A DNA stretch of 64,000 nt from Hygrophila difformis (Eukaryota > Streptophyta > Magnoliopsida > Lamiales > Acanthaceae). Positions 10,963 to 23,272 of the stretch are shown here, piece by piece (within the stretch, counting starts at the first letter, position 1; every line of letters starts with the position of its first letter). The position numbers were made by a program, and so were the translations under genes. The notes below the pieces were generated by a model. It worked only from the letters and a program-made list of their open reading frames with translations. It did not search any database and was not told the origin of the DNA. The stretch covers positions 61,969,686 to 62,033,685 of the forward strand of contig JAOANR010000004.1 in the NCBI GenBank assembly GCA_030278955.1, written 5' to 3'.

Positions 10963-13234
10963 ATCAGATAATTACCGGAAAGAGAAACAAGGCATCTTCA
11001 TCGGATCCCAAGTTCATTACCTAATTCCTTTGGTGAAATTTAATTTCTGCTATTGAAAATTGGGGGCCGGGCAGGCAGGCAGGTATGAATTAATTTAACA
11101 GTATTTTCTAGCTATAACTAAGGATGTGTATATGATATTTCCTACGTTTTCTGTAATTATAGAGTTGATTAATTAGTGAAATTAGATTTTGAATGTTGTC
11201 ACAACTGATTGGAATTTCATTTGACAGGCAGTAATATAGATATGATGGGTTAGATGTAAAAATAAATGTTTTGATTTTTCATCCTTAATTAGCAGCTCCT
11301 TTCACAAATTGAAAAGGGTGTTTTTGTGTTGTTTCTGGGTATATTATATATGCATGGCTGTCATTTTGTGTATGAATTTGAAGCCATTTTTGTACAACCC
11401 CTTTTCTTTGCATGAAGTCATGTTGTGGCCATGATACAGCATACTATTAAATTAATTTGTATCATGGGATACCATTTAAGGGTCAATGAAAAGTTTATAA
11501 AATTTGAAGACTAAACATGTAAGTATTTCCTTGTATTTATATGCAGTCACCGTGGGGCCATGTGGGGTGATTTCAAAATTTGATTGAAAACTTTGTCTTT
11601 TCCATTTGGGAATATTGGTGTATACACTATATATTAATGAACGATCAAAAGATGTGTAATTGGGCATAACTAGTTAGTGGTGATTTTTATGCATGTGGTC
11701 TGTAATCGATGAGGTTAATTTTGAATAACTCTGTTCTATGGACTACGATCAGCTGTAATAAATTTACCAATAGTGATCAGTTCATTGGTAACACTTAGAG
11801 AGGTCAAAGTTTCTGGTATGACACAAAGACAAGATTACAATAATGTGTTAATTTTATTACCAAGAAATTAAAGAAAGAATAAAAAGAAGGTGCAGCCCTG
11901 CATGTGGAATGGTGGGTTACTGAGCTGTAGAATAGTATTTGGTTGTTTCTGGTAATGCAATTGTGCAAACTAATCAAAAAAGAAAGAAAAAAGCTGCAAT
12001 AGGTGTGTGTCAGTCAGAGTCTCTCTGGTTCTGATGATTGTTGAAACGACAGATGTGTAGAAACAAGAAAAAGGAAAAGGAAAAGAAAATGAAACATTGA
12101 GAGGATAACATGAAAACCACCTCACACAACACCAGTGGGCTCAGTTTTAGTTTTTTTTCTTGAGCTTTCAGAAATTTCTTTTGGCATATACTACTCCTAT
12201 ATATACTATCATAAATGAATATTAAAACAGGAATTTATTTGTACTACCAAAGAAAAATATAATGTTGTATGTATGTATGTATGGCCTATATATATATCTT
12301 ACCTGCAACTAAATATGAATATGAGAACTAGCTAGAATGAAGAAAAAATAGTGTAAGAGAAAACACAGAAAAGAAATCTCCTCCTGTAAATGTGGGGGTT
12401 AAATCAGAATATGATGTCCATTGTCTTTTACTATTACTAAAAAATACAGTAAATCAGAATGTCGTCCATTGTCATGCACTTTAACCCTTGCCAGATTGGC
12501 AAAAAGGGACTTGGTCATAACATACAGAGACATATAATGTGCATGCTACAAACCTCCCCAAGCCCAAGTACACATCCCATTTAATTTAATTTAATTTAAT
12601 TTATTTCTCGGCTCGCTTTTTTATGCTGCATACAAATCAAACTTGCAATAATTTATATTGTTAGTTATTTTTATTAGATGTTCTTTCATAATTGAAGTAC
12701 AAGTCACGTTATAGGTGAAACATATATACATTGCATGTGTTTTTTCATCATTATTTCTGTCTTCAGTGCTGAGGCTGAGGAGAAACCACGCCAAGAAAAT
12801 ACTAGTAACTTTTTAAAGTGTAAAAAAAAATGTGTAAATTATATAGGCATTAAATGTTATCTACTCTTTTCCTATGCTCGATTTTACCATTTTAAAAATG
12901 TAAGTAGCTTAATTCGTATTATACGAGATAAATGATCATGATTATTGATTTTTCGTTGTAATGCCCACACATTTGATTGCAATATTTTCATACAGTATTT
13001 GTTTAATTACGACTATATATTATGGTATAGCAATGCAAAATGCACTAGAATAATATATAAATATAAAATATGTAATCACTATTACACTTTTTTAAGAAAA
13101 TATAGTATATTCTTTTTATGATTGTATACATCAATTCCGCTACAAATTAAATCTAATTTTGATTACCGATTTTTCTATTGGTGCATGCAACCATACATTT
13201 TGTTAATTACATCTTATATATTTTATATATAATC
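10963..13234. other. 3' UTR of KRP and intergenic sequence
   Basis: AT-rich, no further gene recognised. Short simple repeats are seen: ATGT near 12267-12285 and TTTAA at about 12580-12603. Short open frames in the stretch have no family features. Confidence 0.5.
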
Positions 13235-13436
13235 AATAACCATGCAATACAGGGTTGGGGACTTACCCTAGTGGTCAAGTCCCCTGCTCCCAACCAATAG
13301 GTCGGGGGTTCGATCCCTACCCGGCCCCCTATCCCTCCCCTTTGTCCCCCTTTGTAATTTGTGCGGCTTGGGATCTCACACACCTTTGCCGACACATGAG
13401 TGTCAATGTTTACCAAAAAAAATAACCATGCAATAC
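13235..13436 (+). mobile_element. tRNA-derived SINE with perfect 16-bp target duplication
   Basis: Body 13251-13420. A box-B motif GGTTCGATCCC lies at about 13308-13318 and a tail of A residues precedes the right flank. The 16-bp direct repeat AATAACCATGCAATAC occurs at 13235-13250 and 13421-13436. This is a young-looking, structurally complete insertion. Relatives in the window lie near 27120 (reverse) and 58455. Confidence 0.88.
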
Positions 13437-13734
13437 TTCATTCATACATCGATCAATTAGTACAAGAATATCTACTAATTAAATGTTAAAAAAGCAACAA
13501 ATATATCCCTAGAGTAATAAAATTAGTATACTGTATAGTAAATGTAAAATGAATTAATGTGGGTTCCCTAATAGTAATAGCGATTGGAATCAGCTGGGTG
13601 ACACTGCAGCTCTTGAACATATTTGATTGCTTTTGAGTTTTGATTATTGTGACTTCTCATCTTTAAATGGAGGAATTACTTAAGCAAAACTGCAAAAGGG
13701 TATGGATAATATTGAAAATTAAAAGCATATATAG

Positions 13735-13938
13735 TACTCCCTCCGTTCCTTTTTAGTTGTCTCTTTCAGCTCAATTTCAATAACCAAGGTTCACATTAAT
13801 TAATCCATAAATTTACATTTTTACCTCAACTAAACTCATTATTAATAAATATCAACAAATAGCATTTATGTAAAGTGAAGGACAATATAGTAAAAACATA
13901 GTATAACTATCTATAACTACCTAAAAACGGAGGGAGTA
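13735..13938. mobile_element. Stowaway-like MITE, short subfamily
   Basis: TACTCCCTCCGTTCC at the left and AACGGAGGGAGTA at the right form clean inverted ends with TA. The interior lacks the common TTGTTAGATTCGTC block, so this is a different subfamily. Confidence 0.85.
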
Positions 13939-15449
13939 GTAGTAGTATCTACAATTAAGAGAAGTGTGGACAAGAAGTGTACATGTGCACGTGCCGTGAT
14001 AAAGTGGCCGTGAACTGAGTTCCATGTGCTTTGGATCTGATGCCCATTTTTCTAAAAGGCAAACAAAAAAAAATAAAGAGAGACACAATCACACATCTAT
14101 ACTATAGTAGTACTTAATAATAAATTGCAGTAAAAGAGGAAAAGGTGAGAAGATAGGAATGTTGCGGGGAAGGTGGCTAGCTACATACTACCATCATCAA
14201 CATCCTCTTTTTTCTTTGTTTATTTATTACTACTTCGTACTAGTTTTTAATTAATTGAATGGATCGAAGAAGAATATAATTAATTAATTAATTAATAAAT
14301 AAAGGGCATGGAAACAAGTCCCAAGATAATCTGGTGATGAGAATCAGTGTTAATATCGGGATCTCAACTAAAATGGATTACTCATTACTCAATATGACTA
14401 TATGGAAATTGCTTGAATATATATACTACATACTACAATACATTCTATTTTTACTAATCATAAACAGAGCATTAAGAGGATGATATCTATAAGTAAATGA
14501 AAATGAAAATGAAGGAAGAGCAATAAGGGCAAACCATAAAAAATATATGTGGGTCCTTGATAGAAACCACTAAATTGTTGACTAGGATTTATGGGGTTTT
14601 GATTTCAGTGTCCCTCTAAATTTTGAAAAAATAAATAAACAAAAAAGAAATAAGGCCGGGGTTTCACTTCAACTTCAACCAGTTGTAGAAAAATTGATTA
14701 ATATTAATATATAGCACATTATTGATGGGTGCATATTTTATACATATAGATAGTATATAGGTATTAGGTGTTACAGTTGGGTGGACAACGTACGTAGGAT
14801 TTGGAATAAACGTGTCTCCTCGCTAATTGCACCCGCCCATGTTATCTTTCTCTTTCGGGTCTTGGATTTTGGTGTAATAAAAGCTGTGGACAAATGAATT
14901 TTCAAACTCCATTGCCTTTTTTCTGTCTCCCTAATTTCTTATATTTTCCTCCATGTGTTATATATATACAGTTTGGCCTCAAAATAACTATATATGATTG
15001 AATGAGTAGGCTTAATTAGTTTCTTTCACTGAGAAAAAATAGATCCTTAGAAATATAGACAGTTGTATATTTAATAGTATATGATAATAATGATACTGCA
15101 ATAAGCTTAAACATTGATCAGTGATTACGTAATTACATTGATCTTTCAACATGTTGGCTTCAACTTAATTTAATAAGGTATTGCTTAATTGGTGAAACAA
15201 CTCCCAGTTATATATAACGATTTAATTAGTTTAGTACTGGAGACAAAAATAGTAAACGTAAATGCAAAATAAATTTATTACTTCTCTTTAGTCACAAAAT
15301 AGGAGTATGTGAAGAAATAAAAGGGGGTTGTGGGACTTGGCATTTAGGCCCAAAAGAATACATATGGGCTTGAAAGAAAGAAAAGGCATAGAATCGATGT
15401 AGAAACCTAGGCCCAAAATCGAATTAATAGTAATGTTTAAGGGGTCTAT
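13939..15449. other. Intergenic AT-rich sequence
   Basis: No gene seen. Includes TAAT simple repeat at about 14277-14297 and scattered short TA runs. Confidence 0.5.
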
Positions 15450-15462
15450 AAAGCCCATTATA

Positions 15463-15493
<31 letters not shown>

Positions 15494-15960
15494 CCCTGGA
15501 GCCGAAGCAAAAAGAGAAAGGAGCCAACTACAGTCGAAGGATACCCTCGCCGGAAGCATCCTTCGCGAGTTCCTCAATCACCAGGAGGATACGCCCACGT
15601 AGTGAAAAAAGCTTCCTTAGACGCCCCATGCTTAGCCAATTTGTCCGCTACCTACCTGATTGCCTTCGTGTAATAGGTGATGGAAATCACAGCTTTCAAA
15701 CCTCTTCTGAAGAAGCTCTCTGATATTCCGAACGATAGGCTCACAAGGATGAAGGTGGTCCTGCTGAGAGTGTAAAGCTTTGACCACTAACAGAGCATCC
15801 GTGTAGCAGACCAACCTTCTTAGACCTCTTTCCACTGCGAATTCCAATCCCTTCTTCAAACCTATGAATTCAGCAGTAAGACTATCACTTTTACCAAGAA
15901 ACCCACAGCCCCCTCCTATCCAAGTCCCCTTATTGTCACGCACAACAAAGCCCATTATAT
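15450..15960 (-). mobile_element. 5'-truncated LINE carrying an RNase H-like fragment
   Basis: On the minus strand a frame from 15955 down to 15632 reads as a reverse-transcriptase-associated RNase H domain: MGFVVRDNKGTWIGGGCGFL near the start, then TAEFIGLKKGLEFA and LLHEGNQV. After GNQV the expected ADKLAKHGA continues in another frame, so the copy is frameshifted near 15645. The insert ends in an A-tail (T-run 15485-15493 on plus). AAAGCCCATTATAT flanks it (15450-15463 and 15947-15960), as expected for target-primed LINE insertion. Confidence 0.75.
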
Positions 15961-16357
15961 TTGCGACGGGACAAGTTGGACTTATATAAAGCCCATTATT
16001 AAGGTTGAAACAAGTTAGTTAATTTTTCGTTAAAATACTTAGAATCTCAAAAACATAAATGAATGGTAGATTCATAGTAATGATAAAAAAACGCGTTGCA
16101 GAGTAATTGAGCTAAACATTCCACAATATCTCATTCACCACCACATACATTGATTTTATTTCACTCACTCACTGCCCTCAATAATAGTAGTACAAGAATT
16201 TACTCGAGGGTCAAGACAAGACTACCAATGGATTTTTTATTTTTTATTTTATTATTATTAGTGCAAAGCTATGCCATACAAATTATAAAAAAATTAAGAG
16301 AGGGGGATAAAGGGCCAATAATTCAACTGACATATAATCCTCCTAACACACACTAAT
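15961..16357. other. Intergenic / 3' flank of the carboxylesterase gene
   Basis: No gene seen. AT-rich, and likely holds the 3' UTR of the minus-strand esterase. A third AAAGCCCATTAT copy at about 15988-15999 belongs to the local sequence. Confidence 0.4.
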
Positions 16358-17284
16358 TTACTCTATGTTTTTGAGAAACTTGACCAAGCGGTCCATTATG
16401 GCCACACCTTTCTCGCTCTTCCCCTTGAACAAATAGAAGCAATGCCCTTCACCTTCCGTCTCCATTATCTCCACCTCACCCCCCCACGCGCTCTTCCTCA
16501 GCTCCTCACTGTACGCGACCGCTCTTTCCTTCAGAAAATCCTTCTCCGCCACGAAGAACGCCACGCGCCGCCCACCCATACTCCCGATTCGCGGATCCAC
16601 CGCCGGATTCAAGAGCGGATCGTCTTCTCCGCCGCTGTTCCCCGGGAACAAAAATTTGTACAGCTTATCCTCCCCCTTCAACCCGAAATACGGATGCAAC
16701 AAGAACAATCCTTCGATTTCCACCCCGGGGAGGGACCCAGCCGCCATCACGCCGGCGCGTAATGCGACGTCGTTCGCGATGTTGGCACCCGCGCTCTCCC
16801 CGCCCAGAAACACGCGCCCGAAGTCCGCGAGCTCGTTCAGCCAAGGCTCTGGCCCTGTGCCGCCGGCGTGGGCGGCGGTCCAGTTGAACGCGGTCCAGGA
16901 ATCCTCGTATGGTATCGGCATGGGGTACTCCGGAGCCAATCGGTACTCGACGGAAACCGCGACGACGTCGGCCCGCTCGACCACTGTGGAAATGAAGTTG
17001 TGGAAAGTAGAACTTACGGCTGAGCCGATGCAGTAAGCGCCGCCGTGGATGTAGACCACAAGCGGAAGCTTCTGCGGCGTATCACGTAGGCGCGGCGCGT
17101 AAATGCGAACGGAAACGCCGGTCTTAGGATCAACGACGACGTCCTTTGATCGGACAGCGGCGGCGGGGTCGTCGGAGGTGGGGACGAAATCGGAGGAACG
17201 GAGCCTTTCGATAGCGCCGTCGGTGAATATACGGAAATAGGGCGGGAAATTGATGAGAATGTCTTTGGTAGTATTGGACGCCAT
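16358..17284 (-). CDS. Plant carboxylesterase (CXE), alpha/beta hydrolase-3 family
   Basis: Intronless, 308 residues, usual size for the family of hormone-sensitive-lipase-like plant carboxylesterases that includes the gibberellin receptor GID1. The oxyanion motif is HGGA (80-83; HGGG is commoner), the nucleophile elbow GESAG puts Ser164 in place, and Asp249 (AEKDF) and His281 (EGHCF) complete the triad. Because the catalytic His is present, an active esterase is more likely than a GID1-type receptor, which replaces it. Also typical: SVEYRLAPEYPMP (111-123). The coding region is markedly GC-richer than its flanks. No signal peptide is obvious, so a cytosolic location is likely. The substrate cannot be told. 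Confidence 0.95.
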   Translation of the reverse strand: MASNTTKDILINFPPYFRIFTDGAIERLRSSDFVPTSDDPAAAVRSKDVVVDPKTGVSVRIYAPRLRDTPQKLPLVVYIHGGAYCIGSAVSSTFHNFISTVVERADVVAVSVEYRLAPEYPMPIPYEDSWTAFNWTAAHAGGTGPEPWLNELADFGRVFLGGESAGANIANDVALRAGVMAAGSLPGVEIEGLFLLHPYFGLKGEDKLYKFLFPGNSGGEDDPLLNPAVDPRIGSMGGRRVAFFVAEKDFLKERAVAYSEELRKSAWGGEVEIMETEGEGHCFYLFKGKSEKGVAIMDRLVKFLKNIE

Positions 17285-17691
17285 ATTGTGAATAATGAAG
17301 CGGTGGCGTGAGAGTGACTGTGAGTATGGGAAGAAGTTTTGCTGAATTTATTGAAATTCATAAATGTGACATGTGACGAACTGACGACTCACGATAATAG
17401 TAGAAGTAATAAATTTAAAAATAAAAATCCACGCATTGCCGGACTCTCTAAATGTGCCCAATAAATCAAATTACCTAATTACCTAATTGCCTAATTACAG
17501 CCTCCTCCATCCTCCTATTCCTAAAATCAAATACTAGTATACAGAACTATACTACAGCTATCTCCTTACTAATTCTTTTATATTAAGCTTTTTTCTTGGG
17601 GTGAAAATTTCATTTCATTTCATTTCATTTGCCATGTAAATTTCAAATTTCTTATTCAGCTGTGGAAATTAATTCCCACGTTTAAAAGTAC
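17285..17691 (-). promoter_or_regulatory. Upstream region of the carboxylesterase gene
   Basis: Leader and presumed promoter of the minus-strand gene. Contains small tandem repeats: TTACCTAA/TTGCCTAA at 17472-17500 and CATTT at about 17611-17631. No specific element can be assigned. Confidence 0.4.
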
Positions 17692-18181
17692 TACTCCCTC
17701 GTTCCCATGAATTGTGGCCGTATTTCTCTTTGGGCTGTCCCACGAATTGTGGTTACTTTCCCTTTTTAGATAAATTTAATTAATATAAATATGATTAGAA
17801 TCTTAATGGCTTCTAAATCCCATAATCACTTTTACTATTCTGCACAACTCCCAATAAACTTTTACGTATTTTTCTACACAAAGTCACTTCCATTCCTTTA
17901 ATTCTTCATATTTTCAAATTGGTACAAATTAAAATTATATAAAATATATATTCTAAATCTAGACGTCTAGACGATTCTAACAATACCACACTTGAATATT
18001 TTTCTCTGATTAAATCATTACAATAATATTTTGTCAAAGTTAAACAATAAAGAAAGTCAAAATTTATTAAAATTTTAAACACAAATACTCACATCACTTT
18101 AACCACTAAACCTCACCACACCAACCACATAAATTACCGTGCCCAAAAGAAACGAGCCACAATTCGCGGGCGGAGGGAGTA
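17692..18181. mobile_element. Long Stowaway-like MITE
   Basis: Ends TACTCCCTCGTTCCC and GGGCGGAGGGAGTA with TA. At 490 bp it is nearly twice the usual size. Near its left end ATTGTGG is repeated (17711 and 17758), and the right end reads CCACAATTCG, so the inverted termini extend beyond the TIR core. Confidence 0.8.
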
Positions 18182-18282
18182 TCTTTTATGGTTGGTGCCT
18201 TAAGAGAAAAAAAAAAACAATAAATAAAAGTTTTTTATAGTTATTGTCGGTTGATGGGTTGGGTGAATTAAGGCCGTCTTAA

Positions 18283-18505
18283 CTAACCACTAGGGATGGC
18301 AACGGGTCGGGTTTGGGTCGGTTCCGCCAAGACCCAATACCCGACCCATGGCTCGGGTTCGGTTCGGTTCCGGGTCTGACCCGGATCCATTGCCAGGACG
18401 GGTCGGTTATGGTTCAATTTTTGTAAGACCCAAGACTCAACCCAAGCTCAGGTCTTTCTCGATTTTTGGTTCTGACCCGGACCTATTATCATCCCTACTA
18501 ACCAC
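18283..18505. mobile_element. Small GC-rich hAT element with 8-bp TSD
   Basis: Element 18291-18497 (207 bp). Ends are TAGGGATG and its complement CATCCCTA. CTAACCAC is duplicated exactly at both sides (18283-18290 and 18498-18505). The interior repeats GGGTCGG/GGTTCGG-like units and their complements. Confidence 0.88.
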
Positions 18506-20039
18506 GTTCAAAAACAGGTAGCCCAAGAATTCAACGACGGCCATAAATGCCCAACACTCAGGAAGGCCCAGGTTGAAGCTCGCCTTCACAGCGTAGCAGA
18601 CTCTCAAGTCATAGAGTTTCAAAATGCCTTTCCATAGAATCTACTGTATGCATTATTAAATCGTTTTAATTTTTTAATGACACTAGTTTTCATTTAATTT
18701 TATTATCAGAATATATTAAAAAAAAAGTGATCAAGTTGGGTTTTATTAAATTTATTCAATTCTATAATTTTAGAATATATATATTTTATACTCCGTATTA
18801 ATTTTCTTTTAATAATTTAAAATATGTATTAATTTGCCTAGAAAAAAATAATTAAATCCCATGTGGGAGCATCTTTGTATCGAACATATTATTAGTAGTG
18901 CTGTGAAATTTAATTTATAGTAGTTGGAGGAAGTAATGTGAGCATGTGTGGCCTGTGGTTGAGTGATAGTATGTCCCAATAAATATCTGTGCAGGCAGGA
19001 GAGAGACGAGAGATTATGGTAATAAAGAGAAGTAGGATTTTTTTATTTTTTTTAGGGAGCCAAAATGAGAAAAATAGTGGTGAGACCCTGTAGGTAGAAT
19101 TTGGTTTAAGTGTTATTCTAAATGTGTTTTATTAATTTATAATTCATGTAATTATTTAAGTAAGTTGAGGTAATTGTTGTAGATTTTACGTTTTATTTAT
19201 GGATTGAACTCGTTATTTAGTTATCCATAGTAATATACTATCACAATTCCAAAATTACAATACATGAAATGTTTGAAACATATACTGCATCTGAGACGAC
19301 TTTATAAAAACTCCAATTTTCATCTCACATACCCTATACGCTAGTGCTAAAAAGGGATATTCTACAGGATGAACCCAAGTAGCCAAGTCCATACCTGAAG
19401 CTAGTTCTTCCTGTGCAATGGAAATTGGGGGCCATTTTTTTTTTATATTGAAAGTCATATAGGTTTACTAGAGGCTTTTTTGTTTGGACTATGTTTGGGC
19501 TGTAGATTGAGTCTACATGTGTTGGTTCCAATACATTGGACCATTTCTTTGAATTGTTAGGTAGATCTTTGGGCCTAAGATACTTACTTTGTAATTATTT
19601 TGTTCATTTAGGTTCTATAAAGACATTTGAAGTGTTGAGACTCAAATAAGTTTCTTTGTTGGCACATTATTTATAGTCAATAATCTAAAATGACATAACA
19701 AATTCTTCTCAATCCATTTTATGTTTGCAAGAAGAATTGCTAGAAATTTGTTTAGTTCTTTTTGTTAGAAAAACACATTTTCAAAGAACTAGTTGTTGAT
19801 AGGCTCCTTTTGGGTTATTTTTTTTAATTATAGTGTTATTTTTACAAATATTTAAAATTTTTTACTTAAGTTTTTAAATATAATAAATGGGGCCTAAATT
19901 TTTTATTAGAACAGGGCCCATTAAAATGATTAGACGGCCTTGTAATATGTAGCATGGGTTCCCACCACCTTTTTCTCTGGCTTCGGTTCCTTAAAAAAAA
20001 AGGGATATTCTACACATACTAGTAACTTTATAACCGAGA
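18506..20039. other. Intergenic AT-rich sequence
   Basis: No gene identified. A minus-strand open stretch around 19455-19255 looks more protein-like than its surroundings, but I recognise no family and treat it as unassigned. Confidence 0.4.
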
Positions 20040-21125
20040 GATGGAAGTATGGAAAAAAGGCCAAATATATCCCTTTTGTTTCAAAAAAAGCCAAATCTAT
20101 CCTTTTTTTTATTTTATTACCGAATTTATCCTCTACGTATGCTAATTATATCCAGAAATATCCTAAATTCACTAATCGTGCAATGGCTGCTGACGTGGCA
20201 ATAAATTAACTTAAACCCTACACGCTGGATGGGATTTGAAGTGTCTCTCAATTAAGGCTGGGGAAAAATACCGAGTATACCGCATACCGCACATACCGTA
20301 TCGAAAAAAAATATCGAAATTTTCGGTACAGTATCATACCGAAAAAAATTCTCCGTACCGTATACCTTACCGAACTTTACGGTATGAAAAATTTCATACC
20401 GTTGCCGTACCGAACATTTCGGTATACCAATCTTCGGTATACCGAAAGTTTCGGTATGAAATATTTTCATACCGTTTCCATACCGACATTCCGGTAAGTT
20501 CGGTATATTCCGCTAAACCGAACATTCAGTACATACCGACATACCGTATCGCGGTATATACCGACATACCGTATCGCGGTATATACCAACATACCAAATA
20601 TTCACTACATACCGACATACTGGTATTGCGGTATATACCGGCATACCGAACTTTCGCTATATACCAACATACCGATATTACGGTATATAATGGTATCGTG
20701 GTATATACCGATACGGTGGTATATACCACAGTTCGGTACGGTAGCGATATACCGCGGTATCAAAAAATTTATACCGTTACCGTACCGAAATCTTACGGTA
20801 CGGTATGATACCATACCGAAAATTACGGTATACCGAAAATTTTGATATTTTCGGTATTTTTTCGATACGGTATGTGCGATATGTAGTATATTTGGTATTT
20901 TTCCCCAACCCTAATTGAGACACACTTCAAATTCGATCCAGCGTGTAGGGTTTAAATTAATTTATTGCCACGTCAGCAGGCATTCCACGATTAGTGAATT
21001 TAGGATATTTTCGGATATAATTAGCATGTGTAGAGGATAAATTCGGTAATAAAATAGAAAAATGATAGATTTGACTTTTTTTTAAACAAAAAGAATATAT
21101 TTGGCCATTTTTCCGATGGAAGTAT
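20040..21125. mobile_element. Foldback (MULE-like) element built of CGGTAT palindromes
   Basis: Element 20051-21114 (1064 bp). The left arm from GGAAAAAAGGCCAAATATAT is matched by the reverse complement of the right arm for about 250 bp or more at high identity. The 11-bp direct repeat GATGGAAGTAT flanks it (20040-20050 and 21115-21125). The centre (about 20270-20880) is almost entirely variants of ATACCG and CGGTAT, so the whole element is close to one giant palindrome. Open frames of up to 190 codons in the centre are artefacts of the repeat. Confidence 0.85.
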
Positions 21126-21399
21126 TCTTCATTTTATTCATCACTTTCAAGTAGAGTGCTAAAATTGAGTAGGAAAATAGGTAAAAAGAATATCTGAAGA
21201 ATACTTCTATATGACAAGAAAAGAAGTCCAACGCCCAACGCGCGATACATGACAGACAGTTGGCAGTTGGCATTAATTACCATCTGAAATGAATGTAATG
21301 CGGTTAATTCCATACAATAATCCAGAATATAATCCCGTTGGGTGGTGATAGTATAATCTATATATATTAAAGCATTAGTGAACAAGTCATCCTATAATT

Positions 21400-21950
21400 A
21401 ATGTGGTGTCTTCATTTTAAATTTTTAATTTTTACAAATTTTTGATTTTTCATTTATTAATTTTAGATTTTTGCATTTATTTATTCATTCATTATAGATT
21501 TTTAGTTTTTGAAATATATGAAAATATCCAATTTATATGAAATTTTCCTTTTAAAAAGATTTGAAGATTTTAAATTTGAAATTTTGCATTTTTATGTTTA
21601 CTTTTAAAAAGATTTGAAGGGTTTGAACTTTGAAATTTTGTAATTTTTTTATCTTTATTATTTTAAAATTTTTAATTTACTAATTTAACATTTTCATTTT
21701 TATTTATTTATTCATTATAGATTTTTAGTTTTTGAAATATATGCAATTTTCAATTTATATAGAATTCCCACAATATTCACTTTTAAAAAGATATGAAAGT
21801 TTGGAAATTTGAAATTTGAAATTTTTATTTTATCTACTTTAGATTTTATTATTTGTAGATTTTATTATTTTGTATTTATATTTTATTACCGCATTTATTA
21901 TTATTTATAGATTTTCAATTTTAAACTATAGAATTGTGACATAGATAGGC
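21400..21950 (+). repeat. AT-rich diverged repeats in Helitron 5' region
   Basis: The string GATTTTTAGTTTTTGAAATATATG recurs in near-identical form about 217 bp apart (near 21497 and 21719), each followed by a related segment containing TTTAAAAAGAT. This is an old tandem duplication of Helitron non-coding DNA. Confidence 0.55.
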
Positions 21951-23161
21951 ATTTTCAGTTTTTGCACCAGAAAATTTTTATGATGAGGCAACATTGGTAA
22001 CTAAGAATTATGTTGCGTTTATGTTTCAATACGGTGATCATATTGTAATGCTGGTAATTTTCTGTAGGTTTGGTCTCAATTTTGGTTATATTTTATTGGG
22101 TGTGGTAAATGATGTAATCAAAATGTACATTGCACATTTTATTTGTTTATTCATGTTAAAGATATATTAATGTGTATATGGAAATTCCAAATTTTAGTTT
22201 TTATAAGATATTGAATTTCCAATTTATATCAGGTTTTAAGTGATTTGGAATTTCAAATTTATAGAATTCGCATGGTCTATATGGAATTTAATGAATGTAT
22301 GAAGAAAAAATATTGTATGTATTAATTAATATATATATATATATATATATAGGCTATGTTTTCACAAAATATGGCACTTCCCCTGAAAGTAATATACAAT
22401 TATATAGTTGTTAATCGTTAAAAAATATATTTTATAATTATATCATTTTAATAGTATATAAATATATATTAAATAATATAAATCTTATTTATGTTTAATT
22501 ATATCAAAAATAAGGGATAATAATATTTTTAGGACATCAGTCATTTTCAGATTTTGGTCATTATTATTTCGTTTAGAGTTTTGAGCCACTACAAGGATGT
22601 CTGGCCCAGAAAAAGGGTCAAAAGGGTCGCATGTTGTTCAAATCACCTCCTTATAACTCAAAAGTAGAAATCGCTTCCTTCTGATGGCCTATTTAAGTTT
22701 TTTTTATATGATTAAAATAAATAATATTCCTTAAATCCCATTATTTATATTCAACTTTCCTTTTATGTTTGCCCTAATACAAAAAACCCACTTAATAACA
22801 ACGTGTTAAACCATATATCGAGGTGCCTCGATATTCCTCTATCAAACCAATGTGTGCCTTCCCATCGGAGACCCATCGTCATTATGATCTTCAATTTTGT
22901 TTCACTTTCTCTTGATGGTTGGAGAATTCTTATTTTTTCTATTATCATTTCATAAAGAGATATATGTTAGCAACCGAAAATTTTAGTAGCTAATGTTTTT
23001 TTCATAAAAATGTATTTTTATTCTCTTTATTTTATTTTTATTTTATTGAAAACTCAAATCACGCAAATTACAAATGAGATAGAGAGAATGGATAGGAGAC
23101 CAGGAGGGAAATCGGGGCGCCGGGTCCATATCGGGACTGCGGCGCACCGAGTGGCTAATAG

Positions 23162-23272
23162 ACTGATTTAATGAGCCATTCGCAGTTTCACAGTCTGAAT
23201 TAGTTCATACTTACACATGCATGGCTTAATCTTTGAGACAAGCATATGACTACTGGCAGGATCAACCAGGTA
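23162..23272 (-). rRNA. Captured 5' end of 18S rRNA (fragment)
   Basis: Read on the minus strand from 23272 the sequence begins TACCTGGTTGATCCTGCCAG, the universal start of nuclear 18S rRNA, and follows it for about 111 bases to CATTAAATCAGT. After that it leaves 18S. Only the first 6% or so of the gene is present, so this is a captured piece and not a functional rRNA. Confidence 0.93.

Noticed and set aside
20236..20808. A 190-codon open frame rich in Tyr, Ile and Pro
   Set aside because: It is a by-product of ATACCG/CGGTAT repeats lacking stop codons. Frames are open on both strands at the same place, and it lies inside the palindromic foldback.
23162..23272. A real 18S rRNA gene
   Set aside because: Only the first 111 or so bases are present, and the sequence then diverges completely. 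It lies in the loop of a transposon.
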